Positions 1-5,301 of a stretch of DNA of 6,601 nt are shown in pieces. The number at the start of each line of letters is the position of its first letter. Position 1 is the first letter of the stretch. Source of the DNA: Ramlibacter sp. (lineage in GTDB: Bacteria > Pseudomonadota > Gammaproteobacteria > Burkholderiales > Burkholderiaceae); contig JACMQP010000529.1 in the NCBI GenBank assembly GCA_014376915.1, positions 1 through 6,601 of the forward strand, given 5' to 3'. A program made the position numbers and the translations under genes. The notes under the pieces are model-generated. The model had not been told where the DNA came from and made no database searches. It saw only the letters and a program-made list of their open reading frames with translations.

Positions 1-168
1 CGCATCTTCCGGGATGGACAGTCCGTAGGACTGCTTGACCCAGCGCTTTTCCTCCAGCGTGGGAGATTCGAGGTCGACCCAGATCGGCTGGAACTGCGAG
101 AGCTCCTCCAGCGACTCGATTTCCTCCTGGAACAGCCGGCCGTTGGCGAGCGTAAAGATATTGAGCAT
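1..168 (-). CDS. corA: CorA-family magnesium/cobalt transporter, N-terminal part (cut by window edge)
   Basis: CorA is a homopentameric inner-membrane channel for Mg2+ uptake. Its large cytoplasmic N-terminal domain senses Mg2+, and two C-terminal helices carry the GMN selectivity motif. Only the first 56 codons are here, beginning MLNIFTLANGRLF and containing PIWVDLESPT and a GLSIPEDA segment. I recognise this as the opening of the beta/gammaproteobacterial CorA cytoplasmic domain. The pore helices and GMN motif lie beyond position 1, so function rests on the N-terminus alone. A GGAGG sits 3 bases before the ATG, which is close but usable. The start follows the patatin gene stop by 23 bases on the same strand, so the two are probably cotranscribed. 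Base composition matches the neighbours. Confidence 0.88.
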   Translation of the reverse strand, partial: MLNIFTLANGRLFQEEIESLEELSQFQPIWVDLESPTLEEKRWVKQSYGLSIPEDA

Positions 169-191
169 GGGCCTCCGTGTGGCCCGCGCGA

Positions 192-1403
192 TTATGCCGT
201 GGCCGCGCCGAAGAAGGCCAGCAGTTCTTCCTTGCGCGCATGGGCGTCGCGCTCGCCCAGCGCCACCAGCCGCTGCACGAAGGCCGGCTCGAACAGCAGA
301 TAGCTGGCGATCACGCCGCCGCCGCCCTTGAGCGCGCCCAGGCCGCCGAGCGCGCGCCGCACCGGGCCCGGCAGCTCGTGGGCGTGGGCCTGGGCCAGCG
401 CGTCGAGCGACTGCGACGGCTGCACCGCCATCACTTCCACGCTTCGGTAGGGCAGGACGCCGGCGATCTCGCGCGGCAGCTGTTTCAATGTGCGGGTCAC
501 GCGTTGCGCCTGTTCCACGTCGGCCTGCAGCGTGTCGTGGAATACGCTCGCCATGGCGTGGCCGGCGATGAACGCCATGGTCGGCGCGCCCGCCACCTGC
601 GTCGCCGGGGTGTCGACCAGGCCCGAGCGCTGCATTTGGCCCACGCCGACCACCAGCACCTTGTGGGCGCCCAGGTGCAGCGCGGGCGACAGCGGCGAGA
701 CCTGACGCATGGAGCCGTCGCCGAAGAATTCGCGGCGACCGTCCACCCACAGCGAGGTGGCCGGGAACAGGAACGGGATCGCGCTGGACGCCATCAGGTG
801 CTCGATCGTCAGCGGCTGGAATTCGGCGCGCCGGCCGGGCCGGTTCCACGGCTCGCGGCGGGCGTCGCCGGCGGTGTGGCAGAAGGTCCAGTGGACGCCG
901 CTGGTGTAACTGGACGCCGTCACCGCGACCGCGTCGATCGCGCCCTTCATCAGCGCGGCGTCGATGCCCTGCAGCGACACCGCCTGGCGCAGCGTGTTCA
1001 CCAGCGGCATGGTGTCGAGGATGGCGCCGTGGCCTCGGGCGTTGCGCCACAGGCTCATGGCCGCGACCAGCCGGCTGAAGCGCACCCAGGGCGGCACGTC
1101 CAGCCGATAGACATCCTTGGAGCGCAGCCGGCTCCAGAAGCCCGCCAGCTGGTCGAACGCGTCGAGGCCGGCGCTGGCGCTGCCAGCGAGATAGGCCACG
1201 TTGAGCGCGCCAGCGGAGGTGCCCACCAGCACCTGGAACGGGAAGGGGCCGCCCGCGGCGGGCTGCAGCCGCAGCATTGCGCCGATCCCTTTGAGCACGC
1301 CGACCTGGTAGGCGGTGCGGGCGCCGCCGCCCATCAGCACCAGGGCGCGAACGGGGCGCTTGGGCACGGTCAGTCCCGCATTGATCACGGTGCTCAGGCT
1401 CAT
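192..1403 (-). CDS. Patatin-like phospholipase family protein
   Basis: The product is a 403-residue predicted serine lipid acyl hydrolase of the bacterial patatin (RssA-like) family, which cleaves acyl esters with a Ser-Asp dyad. Seen in the sequence: the glycine-rich oxyanion motif MGGGARTAYQVGVL at residues 24-37, the nucleophile elbow GTSAG with Ser63, and the DGS motif with Asp229, each in the usual order. There is no signal peptide or clear membrane span, so the protein is probably cytoplasmic or peripheral. The start is uncertain. An in-frame ATG at 1436 would add 11 residues, but neither ATG has a good Shine-Dalgarno; I chose the inner one because the family usually begins shortly before the glycine-rich loop. 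The gene lies between the DUF421 gene and corA on the same strand with short gaps, which points to an envelope-related operon. The substrate cannot be told. Confidence 0.88.
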   Translation of the reverse strand: MSLSTVINAGLTVPKRPVRALVLMGGGARTAYQVGVLKGIGAMLRLQPAAGGPFPFQVLVGTSAGALNVAYLAGSASAGLDAFDQLAGFWSRLRSKDVYRLDVPPWVRFSRLVAAMSLWRNARGHGAILDTMPLVNTLRQAVSLQGIDAALMKGAIDAVAVTASSYTSGVHWTFCHTAGDARREPWNRPGRRAEFQPLTIEHLMASSAIPFLFPATSLWVDGRREFFGDGSMRQVSPLSPALHLGAHKVLVVGVGQMQRSGLVDTPATQVAGAPTMAFIAGHAMASVFHDTLQADVEQAQRVTRTLKQLPREIAGVLPYRSVEVMAVQPSQSLDALAQAHAHELPGPVRRALGGLGALKGGGGVIASYLLFEPAFVQRLVALGERDAHARKEELLAFFGAATA

Positions 1404-1461
1404 GGCCGGACCATGGTAGAGGAACCAGCCCGGCATGCAAGCGCGCTGTGGCGCGGCCGAC

Positions 1462-1947
1462 TCAGCCCTTTTGCCGAACCACGCTGATCTGGCCGTCGCT
1501 CTCCATCGTGGCTAGTTTGACGTCGTCCAACTTCTCGATCCCCTGTTCGCGCAGCGCCGCCAACAGTTCGTCCATCGAGATCATTTCCTTGCGCAGGTTG
1601 CGCCGCTGCAGTTTGCCCTCGACGACCAGCGTCAGCGGCTTGGCCGCCATCAACCGGCGCAGCATGGGAAAGCGGAACGACAGCCAGTCGAACAGCCAGT
1701 TCCACCCGGCGATGGTTCCCACCAGGATGACCCCGTCGCTCACGGTTTCGTAGCCGCCTGACATGGCGTTCTGCGACGCGTCGGCGATCAGCATCAGCAA
1801 GAGCACGTCGGCGATGGCGATCGAGCCCACGTCGCGCCGCAGCACCAAGCGGAACAGCAGGAACAGGAACCAGTAAATCAGCGTGCCGCGGACGACCAGT
1901 TCCAGCGGGTTCATCGACAGTTCGAGCAGGCTGGCGAAGTCAGGCAT
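1462..1947 (-). CDS. DUF421 (YetF-like) membrane protein
   Basis: The product is a 161-residue inner-membrane protein of the DUF421/YetF family, whose biochemical role is not established. Three hydrophobic segments are visible, roughly residues 17-37, 42-60 and 70-90. After them comes a soluble C-terminal domain with the family pattern: PLTLVVEGKL, then a basic LRKEMIS stretch, MDELLAALREQGI, and an acidic-to-ISVV ending with MESDGQISVV. Length is at the short end for the family, which often runs 150-230 residues. The start is the ATG at 1947, preceded by GAGGG about 8 bases upstream. The frame stays open to 2286, but the added residues are basic, proline-rich and unlike any DUF421 N-terminus, so I exclude them. 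It is the first gene of the minus-strand set with the patatin gene (58 bases downstream) and corA. Confidence 0.85.
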   Translation of the reverse strand: MPDFASLLELSMNPLELVVRGTLIYWFLFLLFRLVLRRDVGSIAIADVLLLMLIADASQNAMSGGYETVSDGVILVGTIAGWNWLFDWLSFRFPMLRRLMAAKPLTLVVEGKLQRRNLRKEMISMDELLAALREQGIEKLDDVKLATMESDGQISVVRQKG

Positions 1948-2072
1948 GGGCCAGTCCCTCGCTTTCCTGGGGCGCCAAACGGCGCGGGTGGGGTCGGTCG
2001 TCAGAAACCATTCGACGATTCTGGCCGGCCCGGCCGGCGCCAGGTCGGCAGAGTCAGCAGTTCGTGCTGCGG

Positions 2073-2108
2073 GACCTGTCCTACAAATCTGGGCCGACCT
2101 GTCCGACA
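2073..2108. promoter_or_regulatory. Tandem near-palindromic boxes, possible operator
   Basis: Two copies of GACCTGTCCKACA (K = T in the first copy at 2073-2085, G in the second at 2096-2108) match at 12 of 13 bases and start 23 bases apart, about two helical turns. The core of the second copy, TGTCCGACA, is a perfect inverted repeat around one base; the first, TGTCCTACA, differs by one base. This is what a dimeric regulator binding two adjacent sites would need. The boxes sit between the divergent DUF421 gene and small ORF 1 and could serve either. I cannot name the regulator; binding is inference. Confidence 0.4.
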
Positions 2109-2129
2109 TCGGCAGACTCAGCCGGGCCC

Positions 2130-2135
2130 TAGATT
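2130..2135 (+). promoter_or_regulatory. Possible -10 element for the small-ORF operon
   Basis: TAGATT, preceded by C, resembles a -10 hexamer (CTAGATT is partly like the RpoS-preferred CTATACT). No convincing -35 is seen at 16-18 bases upstream. Transcription would start near 2142, putting the second of the tandem boxes (2096-2108) at about -46 to -34, a position suited to an activator. The call is weak and rests only on position and similarity. Confidence 0.28.
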
Positions 2136-2178
2136 GCAGTGGTCGCGGTGCCCGGCACCGTCCACCAGGAGTAAAGCA

Positions 2179-2370
2179 ATGATCCAGCTGGCGAACGATC
2201 CGAACGCAAGCCGTATGGGCACGAGGCCCGCCTTCTCCGAAGCCAAGGGCCGGGGCTACGAGCACGCGCGCAACCGCGGTGCCCACGCCTGGCCTTTCTT
2301 AAGTCGCCAGGCGGGTCGTCCAGCGCCGCAGGCCGGTTCCAAGACCATCAGTGACGACAGCGTCAGCTGA
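2179..2370 (+). CDS. Small hypothetical protein 1 (63 aa)
   Basis: I do not recognise a family. The ATG at 2179 follows AGGAG with a 7-base gap, the best type of ribosome binding site in this window. Most codons end in G or C, as in neighbouring genes, which favours real coding. The product is soluble, rich in Arg, Ala, Gly and Ser, with no signal peptide, membrane span or cysteine. Its central part, GRGYEHARNRGAHAWP (residues 25-39 region), resembles a stretch of the next small ORF. Within the frame an earlier ATG at 2134 has no ribosome binding site and would overlap the putative promoter. It is followed 19 bases later by small ORF 2 and then by a terminator, so the two probably form a bicistronic unit. 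It could be a small stress-type protein, but nothing shows this directly. Spurious ORF remains possible. Confidence 0.5.
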   Translation: MIQLANDPNASRMGTRPAFSEAKGRGYEHARNRGAHAWPFLSRQAGRPAPQAGSKTISDDSVS

Positions 2371-2389
2371 TTCGAACCAGGAGAAACGC

Positions 2390-2566
2390 ATGAACAGCGA
2401 ACAGAAAACCAGCAACCGCTTCGCCGACGTGCCGCGCGATCGTCTCCATCGCGAAGGCTGCGAGCATGCCAACCTCGAGCGTCCCGGCGCCCAGGCCCAC
2501 CCGCGAGCGCGCGGGTGGCATCACCAAGTGTCTGACCGGGCCACATCCTGGCGCCTCGCGGCCTGA
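2390..2566 (+). CDS. Small hypothetical protein 2 (58 aa)
   Basis: I do not recognise a family. The ATG at 2390 follows AGGAG with a 6-base gap. The N-terminal half (MNSEQKTSNRFADVPRDRL onward) has strongly coding-like codon use, nearly all G/C-ending; from about residue 40 the codon use is less typical. The product is hydrophilic, with one Cys (residue 24), several His and a tryptophan-histidine stretch, and no membrane span. REGCEHANLERPGAQAHP echoes the EHA...GAxAxP pattern of the preceding ORF. The weaker coding character after residue 40, where another frame is also open, leaves a frameshift or a wrong C-terminus possible. The terminator at 2605-2630 follows 38 bases after the stop. Translation seems likely from the ribosome binding site; function is unknown. 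Confidence 0.5.
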   Translation: MNSEQKTSNRFADVPRDRLHREGCEHANLERPGAQAHPRARGWHHQVSDRATSWRLAA

Positions 2567-2604
2567 CCGGAATCTTCCTCGACGCCACGACAGTGGCGGC
2601 AACG

Positions 2605-2630
2605 GCGGCCCGCGGGGCCGCTTTTTTTTT
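2605..2630 (+). terminator. Rho-independent terminator after the small ORFs
   Basis: A perfect 7-bp GC stem (GCGGCCC, 2605-2611, with GGGCCGC, 2615-2621) with a 3-base loop is followed at once by nine Ts (2622-2630). It is oriented for plus-strand transcription. It implies that a real transcript arrives from the small-ORF region and that hpf is read from its own promoter further on. Confidence 0.9.
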
Positions 2631-2786
2631 GCCTGCGAACATCGTTTGCGGTCGACTGTCAGGCCGACAAAAGATTTCACTTCGGACACCGGAGCGCAGC
2701 AAATGAATTGCCTTTTACAGGGAGACGGCGCATAGTCGTTTCCATCCTTTCGCTCTCTCATTGGCCGACCTAAACCTGTGTTTTCC

Positions 2787-2802
2787 GCCGCCCCGAGGCG
2801 GC
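2787..2802 (+). promoter_or_regulatory. Leader hairpin upstream of hpf
   Basis: GCCGCC (2787-2792) pairs perfectly with GGCGGC (2797-2802) around a CCGA tetraloop. There is no T tract, so it is not a terminator. It ends about 20 bases before the AGGAG ribosome binding site of hpf and would lie in the 5' leader of an hpf mRNA started upstream. No convincing promoter hexamers were found between 2631 and 2833. A role in stability or translation is inference. Confidence 0.35.
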
Positions 2803-2833
2803 CCTTCCCACCCGTAGCAACAGGAGACTATTT

Positions 2834-3163
2834 ATGAACCTGACGATCAGCGGTCACCATCTCGAAGTTACCCAGGCACTGCGAAATTACGTGACCACCA
2901 AGCTTGATCGGATCACCAGGCACTTCGACCAGGTGGTGGACATCAGGGTGATTCTCACCGTCGAGAAGCAGAAGGAAAAGGACCGACGACAGCGTGCCGA
3001 ATGCAACATCCACGTCAGGGGCAACGACCTGTTCGCGGAAAGTTCGCACGAGGACCTGTATGCAGCGGTGGATGAACTGGTCGACAAGCTCGACCGCCAG
3101 GTGGGCCGGCACAAGACGCGCGTGCAGGACCATCACCACGAAGGCGCCAAGCGCCTGATGTGA
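2834..3163 (+). CDS. hpf: Ribosome hibernation promoting factor, short form
   Basis: HPF binds the decoding region of the 30S subunit and helps keep ribosomes inactive in stationary phase or starvation. The 109-residue product has the HPF/YfiA fold signature from the first residue: [20 protein letters not shown], then a [12 protein letters not shown] helix, a central strand with [15 protein letters not shown], and the conserved [21 protein letters not shown] helix (residues 74-93). It lacks the long C-terminal dimerisation domain, so it is the short class, slightly longer than the E. coli protein (95 residues) because of a His-rich tail ([12 protein letters not shown]). The ATG follows AGGAG at 7 bases. 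In many betaproteobacteria hpf follows rpoN and precedes ptsN; here ptsN is next but the upstream neighbour is not rpoN. The gene is bracketed by terminators, suggesting independent transcription. Confidence 0.96.
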   Translation: MNLTISGHHLEVTQALRNYVTTKLDRITRHFDQVVDIRVILTVEKQKEKDRRQRAECNIHVRGNDLFAESSHEDLYAAVDELVDKLDRQVGRHKTRVQDHHHEGAKRLM

Positions 3164-3212
3164 CGACACGGAGCCGTGTCGACAGCCGCCGCCACTTCCC
3201 GGCGGCTTTTTT
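3164..3212 (+). terminator. Double-hairpin terminator after hpf
   Basis: Directly after the hpf stop codon a perfect 8-bp inverted repeat (CGACACGG, 3164-3171; CCGTGTCG, 3174-3181) occurs with a 2-base spacer. Two bases later a second 8-bp stem (AGCCGCCG, 3184-3191; CGGCGGCT, 3200-3207) with an 8-base loop is followed by six Ts (3207-3212). The second hairpin is a standard rho-independent terminator. The first may protect the hpf mRNA 3' end. Confidence 0.85.
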
Positions 3213-3252
3213 ATTTGGGGCCGTTGTCGTCCCTGCCGGGCTGGCAAGCGTT

Positions 3253-3283
3253 TTGATGCAGTGCCCACCACGGGGTGCATAAT
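3253..3283 (+). promoter_or_regulatory. Possible ptsN promoter
   Basis: TTGATG (3253-3258) and CATAAT (3278-3283) match four and five of six consensus bases of -35 and -10 elements, but the spacer is 19 bases, longer than ideal. The terminator just upstream makes a promoter in this 85-base gap likely. Transcription would start near 3290, leaving a leader of only about 8 bases before the ptsN ATG. Confidence 0.4.
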
Positions 3284-3297
3284 CCTCCTCCCAGACC

Positions 3298-3765
3298 ATG
3301 AACCGTCTCGCGTCCATCCTGCCCGCCGCTCAAGTCCTCGTGAGCGTCGATGCCACCAGCAAAAAGCGTGCCTTTGAAGAAGCCGGACTGCTTTTCGAAA
3401 ATCTGCACGGCCTGTCGCGCGCCTTGATCACCGAAAGCCTGTTCGCCCGCGAGCGTCTCGGCTCCACCGGCCTAGGCCATGGCGTGGCCATCCCGCACGG
3501 CCGGATCAAGGGCCTGAAGGCGCCGATGGCCGCCCTGTTCCAGCTGGCCAACCCGATCGGCTTCGACGCGCCGGACGAGCAGCAGGTCAACCTGCTGATC
3601 TTCCTGCTGGTGCCCGAGGCCGCCACGCAGAAGCACCTGGAGATCCTGTCGGAGATCGCCGAGCTGCTCAGCGACGCGCAGCTGCGCGAGAAGATCAAGG
3701 CCAGCACCGACGCCGCCGAACTGCACCGCATGATTGCCACCTGGCAATCCGCCCAGCCAGCCTGA
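3298..3765 (+). CDS. ptsN: PTS IIA-like nitrogen regulatory protein (EIIA-Ntr)
   Basis: PtsN is the terminal phospho-acceptor of the nitrogen-type PTS (EI-Ntr, HPr/NPr, EIIA-Ntr). It is a cytoplasmic regulator that acts through protein contacts (potassium transport, nitrogen and carbon metabolism in studied species) rather than sugar uptake. The 155-residue product is a full-length EIIA type-2 domain: an N-terminal segment [20 protein letters not shown], the hallmark [20 protein letters not shown] (residues 51-70) with the phosphorylated histidine at His67, and a [26 protein letters not shown] core typical of the family. The start matches the usual N-terminus, but no Shine-Dalgarno is present: the bases upstream read CCTCCTCCCAGACC. 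hprK follows 19 bases after the stop, so the two are surely cotranscribed. In this lineage HPrK and PtsN belong to one regulatory phosphorelay. Confidence 0.96.
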   Translation: MNRLASILPAAQVLVSVDATSKKRAFEEAGLLFENLHGLSRALITESLFARERLGSTGLGHGVAIPHGRIKGLKAPMAALFQLANPIGFDAPDEQQVNLLIFLLVPEAATQKHLEILSEIAELLSDAQLREKIKASTDAAELHRMIATWQSAQPA

Positions 3766-3784
3766 CCTCGGCGATGCTCGAGCT

Positions 3785-4735
3785 TTGAAACCCACCGTCG
3801 TCAGCGCTGACGCCCTGTTCGAAGACCACCGGGCCCAGCTCAAATGGGAATGGGTGGCTGGACTGGGCGCCTCCGAAAGGCGCTTCGACGAAGTCGCCGT
3901 GCGGGCCGCCCGTTCCGGCGCCGACCTGGTCGGCTACCTCAATTACATCCACCCGTACCGGGTCCAGATCCTGGGCGCGCGGGAAATCGCCTACCTGACC
4001 AACGCCACTGCCGAGGACTGCGCCCGCCGCATCGCGCGCATCGTCACGCTGGAGCCGCCGGTGCTGGTGCTGACTGACGGCCAGGTCGCGCCGGATGCCC
4101 TGCTGTCAATGTGCGAACGGGCCCAGATCCCGATGTTCGCCACCCACGAGCCGTCGGCCTTCGTGATCGACGTGCTGCGCGCGTTCCTGTCGCGGCATTT
4201 CGCCGAACGCACTTCGATGCACGGCGTTTTCATGGACATCCTTGGGCTGGGCGTGATGATCACCGGCGAGTCCGGGCTGGGCAAGAGCGAACTCGGGCTG
4301 GAGCTGATCTCCCGCGGCAACGGACTGGTGGCCGACGACGCGGTCGACCTCTACCGGATCAACCAGACTGCGATCGAAGGGCGCTGCCCCGAGCTGCTGC
4401 AGAATCTGCTGGAGGTGCGCGGCATCGGCCTGCTGGACATCCGCGGCATCTTTGGCGAAACCGCGGTCCGCCGCAAGATGCGGCTTAAGCTGATCGTGCA
4501 CCTGGTGCGGCGCGAAACCATGGAGCGCGAGTACGAGCGCCTGCCCTACGAGCCGCTGAACCAGGACGTGCTCGGCGTGCCGGTGCGCAAGGTGGTGATC
4601 CAGGTGGTGGCCGGCCGCAACATCGCCGTGCTGGTCGAGGCGGCGGTCCGCAACACCATCCTGCAGCTGCGCGGGATCGACACCTACCAGGAGTTCGTCG
4701 AGCGGCATCGCCGCGCGATGGAACAGGACAAGTGA
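3785..4735 (+). CDS. hprK: HPr kinase/phosphorylase
   Basis: HPrK phosphorylates HPr on its regulatory serine and reverses the reaction, tuning the PTS phosphorelay; the enzyme is a cytoplasmic hexamer. The 316-residue product has the N-terminal domain (about residues 5-135), then the kinase core: His146 in SMHGVFMD, the P-loop GESGLGKS (161-168) followed by Glu169, the paired Asp184-Asp185, and the family signature [13 protein letters not shown] (208-220), followed by GETAVRRKM. The C-terminal helix ends [19 protein letters not shown]. All catalytic residues known for the family are present. The start is unusual: the frame contains no ATG near the N-terminus. I chose TTG at 3785 because it puts the first residues close to the usual family length; the alternative TTG at 3734 would add 17 residues and overlap ptsN. 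rapZ, often next to hprK in betaproteobacteria, is absent; fur converges 8 bases after the stop. Confidence 0.94.
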   Translation: MKPTVVSADALFEDHRAQLKWEWVAGLGASERRFDEVAVRAARSGADLVGYLNYIHPYRVQILGAREIAYLTNATAEDCARRIARIVTLEPPVLVLTDGQVAPDALLSMCERAQIPMFATHEPSAFVIDVLRAFLSRHFAERTSMHGVFMDILGLGVMITGESGLGKSELGLELISRGNGLVADDAVDLYRINQTAIEGRCPELLQNLLEVRGIGLLDIRGIFGETAVRRKMRLKLIVHLVRRETMEREYERLPYEPLNQDVLGVPVRKVVIQVVAGRNIAVLVEAAVRNTILQLRGIDTYQEFVERHRRAMEQDK

Positions 4736-4743
4736 CCGCCAGC

Positions 4744-5217
4744 TTATCCCGGGCCTGACCCGAGATCCATCCGCCCCGACCGCGGGTTCGGCGCCGGCCG
4801 GTTCGGGCAGGGGTGCTTGGTGCAATGCGCGTACAGGCTGAGCGCGTGCTCGGCGATGTCGAAGCCCTTGGCCTTGGCCACGGAGAGCTGGCGCTTCTCG
4901 ATCTCGGCGTCGTAGAACTCCTCGACCTTGCCGCAGTCCAGGCACACCAGGTGGTCGTGGTGGGTGCCCTCGTTGATCTCGTAGACCGCCTTGCCGCTCT
5001 CGAAATGACTGCGACTGAGGATGCCGGCCTGCTCGAACTGGGTCAGCACCCGGTAGACAGTGGCCAGCCCGATGTCCGATCGCTGTTCCAACATGACCCG
5101 GAACACGTCTTCCGCGGTCATGTGGCGCTGGGTGCCGCGCTGGAACACTTCGAGGATCTTCAACCGCGGCAGCGTTGCCTTCAGCCCGGTGCTCTTGAGT
5201 TCGTCGACGTTGGTCAT
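4744..5217 (-). CDS. fur: Ferric uptake regulator Fur, with C-terminal extension
   Basis: Fur is the Fe2+-responsive dimeric repressor of iron uptake genes. The 157-residue product begins with the typical MTNVDELKSTGLKATLPRLK, followed by the winged-helix DNA-binding domain with recognition helix DIGLATVYRVLTQFEQAG (residues 48-65). Metal ligands fall at the positions known from Pseudomonas aeruginosa Fur: His32, Glu80, His89, Glu100 and His86, Asp88, Glu107, His124. Two cysteine pairs (Cys92/Cys95, Cys132/Cys137) suit a structural zinc site. Odd point: Fur normally ends near residue 140, but here about 18 Pro/Gly/Arg-rich residues follow. No good Shine-Dalgarno precedes the ATG. The gene is divergent from bamE, as is usual for fur-omlA in Burkholderiales and pseudomonads. 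No classical Fur box is seen in the shared region, so autoregulation is not evident. Confidence 0.96.
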   Translation of the reverse strand: MTNVDELKSTGLKATLPRLKILEVFQRGTQRHMTAEDVFRVMLEQRSDIGLATVYRVLTQFEQAGILSRSHFESGKAVYEINEGTHHDHLVCLDCGKVEEFYDAEIEKRQLSVAKAKGFDIAEHALSLYAHCTKHPCPNRPAPNPRSGRMDLGSGPG

Positions 5218-5301
5218 GGTTGGTTTCCGGGGGCCGGCCCAGCGGCGCGCTGCAAAGGGCAGCCGCTACAATGGATCGATCATATCGCCACCTCCTGACC
5301 C
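5218..5301. promoter_or_regulatory. Divergent fur/bamE promoter region
   Basis: These 84 bases must hold signals for both genes. On the plus strand TACAAT (5267-5272) is a good -10 for bamE, with start near 5279 and a leader of about 23 bases, though no clear -35 is seen. On the minus strand TATGAT (5284 to 5279) is a possible fur -10, with a weak -35 inside the bamE start. Between them lies the palindrome GATCGATC. A minus-strand AGGAGG followed by ATG and five codons (5283 to 5266) is also present. The fur -10 and this mini-ORF cannot both be used in one transcript. Confidence 0.45.

Noticed and set aside
177..1487. 436-codon plus-strand ORF, rich in Arg, His, Ala and Gln
   Set aside because: It is the antisense of the patatin gene, which has clear catalytic motifs; the composition is typical of a GC-rich shadow frame.
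2021..2043. GC-rich palindromic stretch (CTGGCCGGCC...GCGCCAG)
   Set aside because: The arms pair only imperfectly, there is no T tract on either strand, and such GGCC/CCGG runs are common by chance at this GC content.
1948..2286. N-terminal extension of the DUF421 protein by 113 residues
   Set aside because: The extra residues are Arg/Pro-rich and not membrane-like, run through the tandem boxes and small ORF 1, and a good ribosome site precedes the ATG at 1947.
2466..2735. 89-codon plus-strand ORF overlapping small ORF 2
   Set aside because: It reads straight through the terminator, giving a run of Phe from the T tract, and has no ribosome site at its ATG.
5271..5286. Possible Fur box around GATCGATC between fur and bamE
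   Set aside because: It is only an 8-bp palindrome and does not resemble the GATAATGATAATCATTATC consensus, so autoregulation cannot be claimed.
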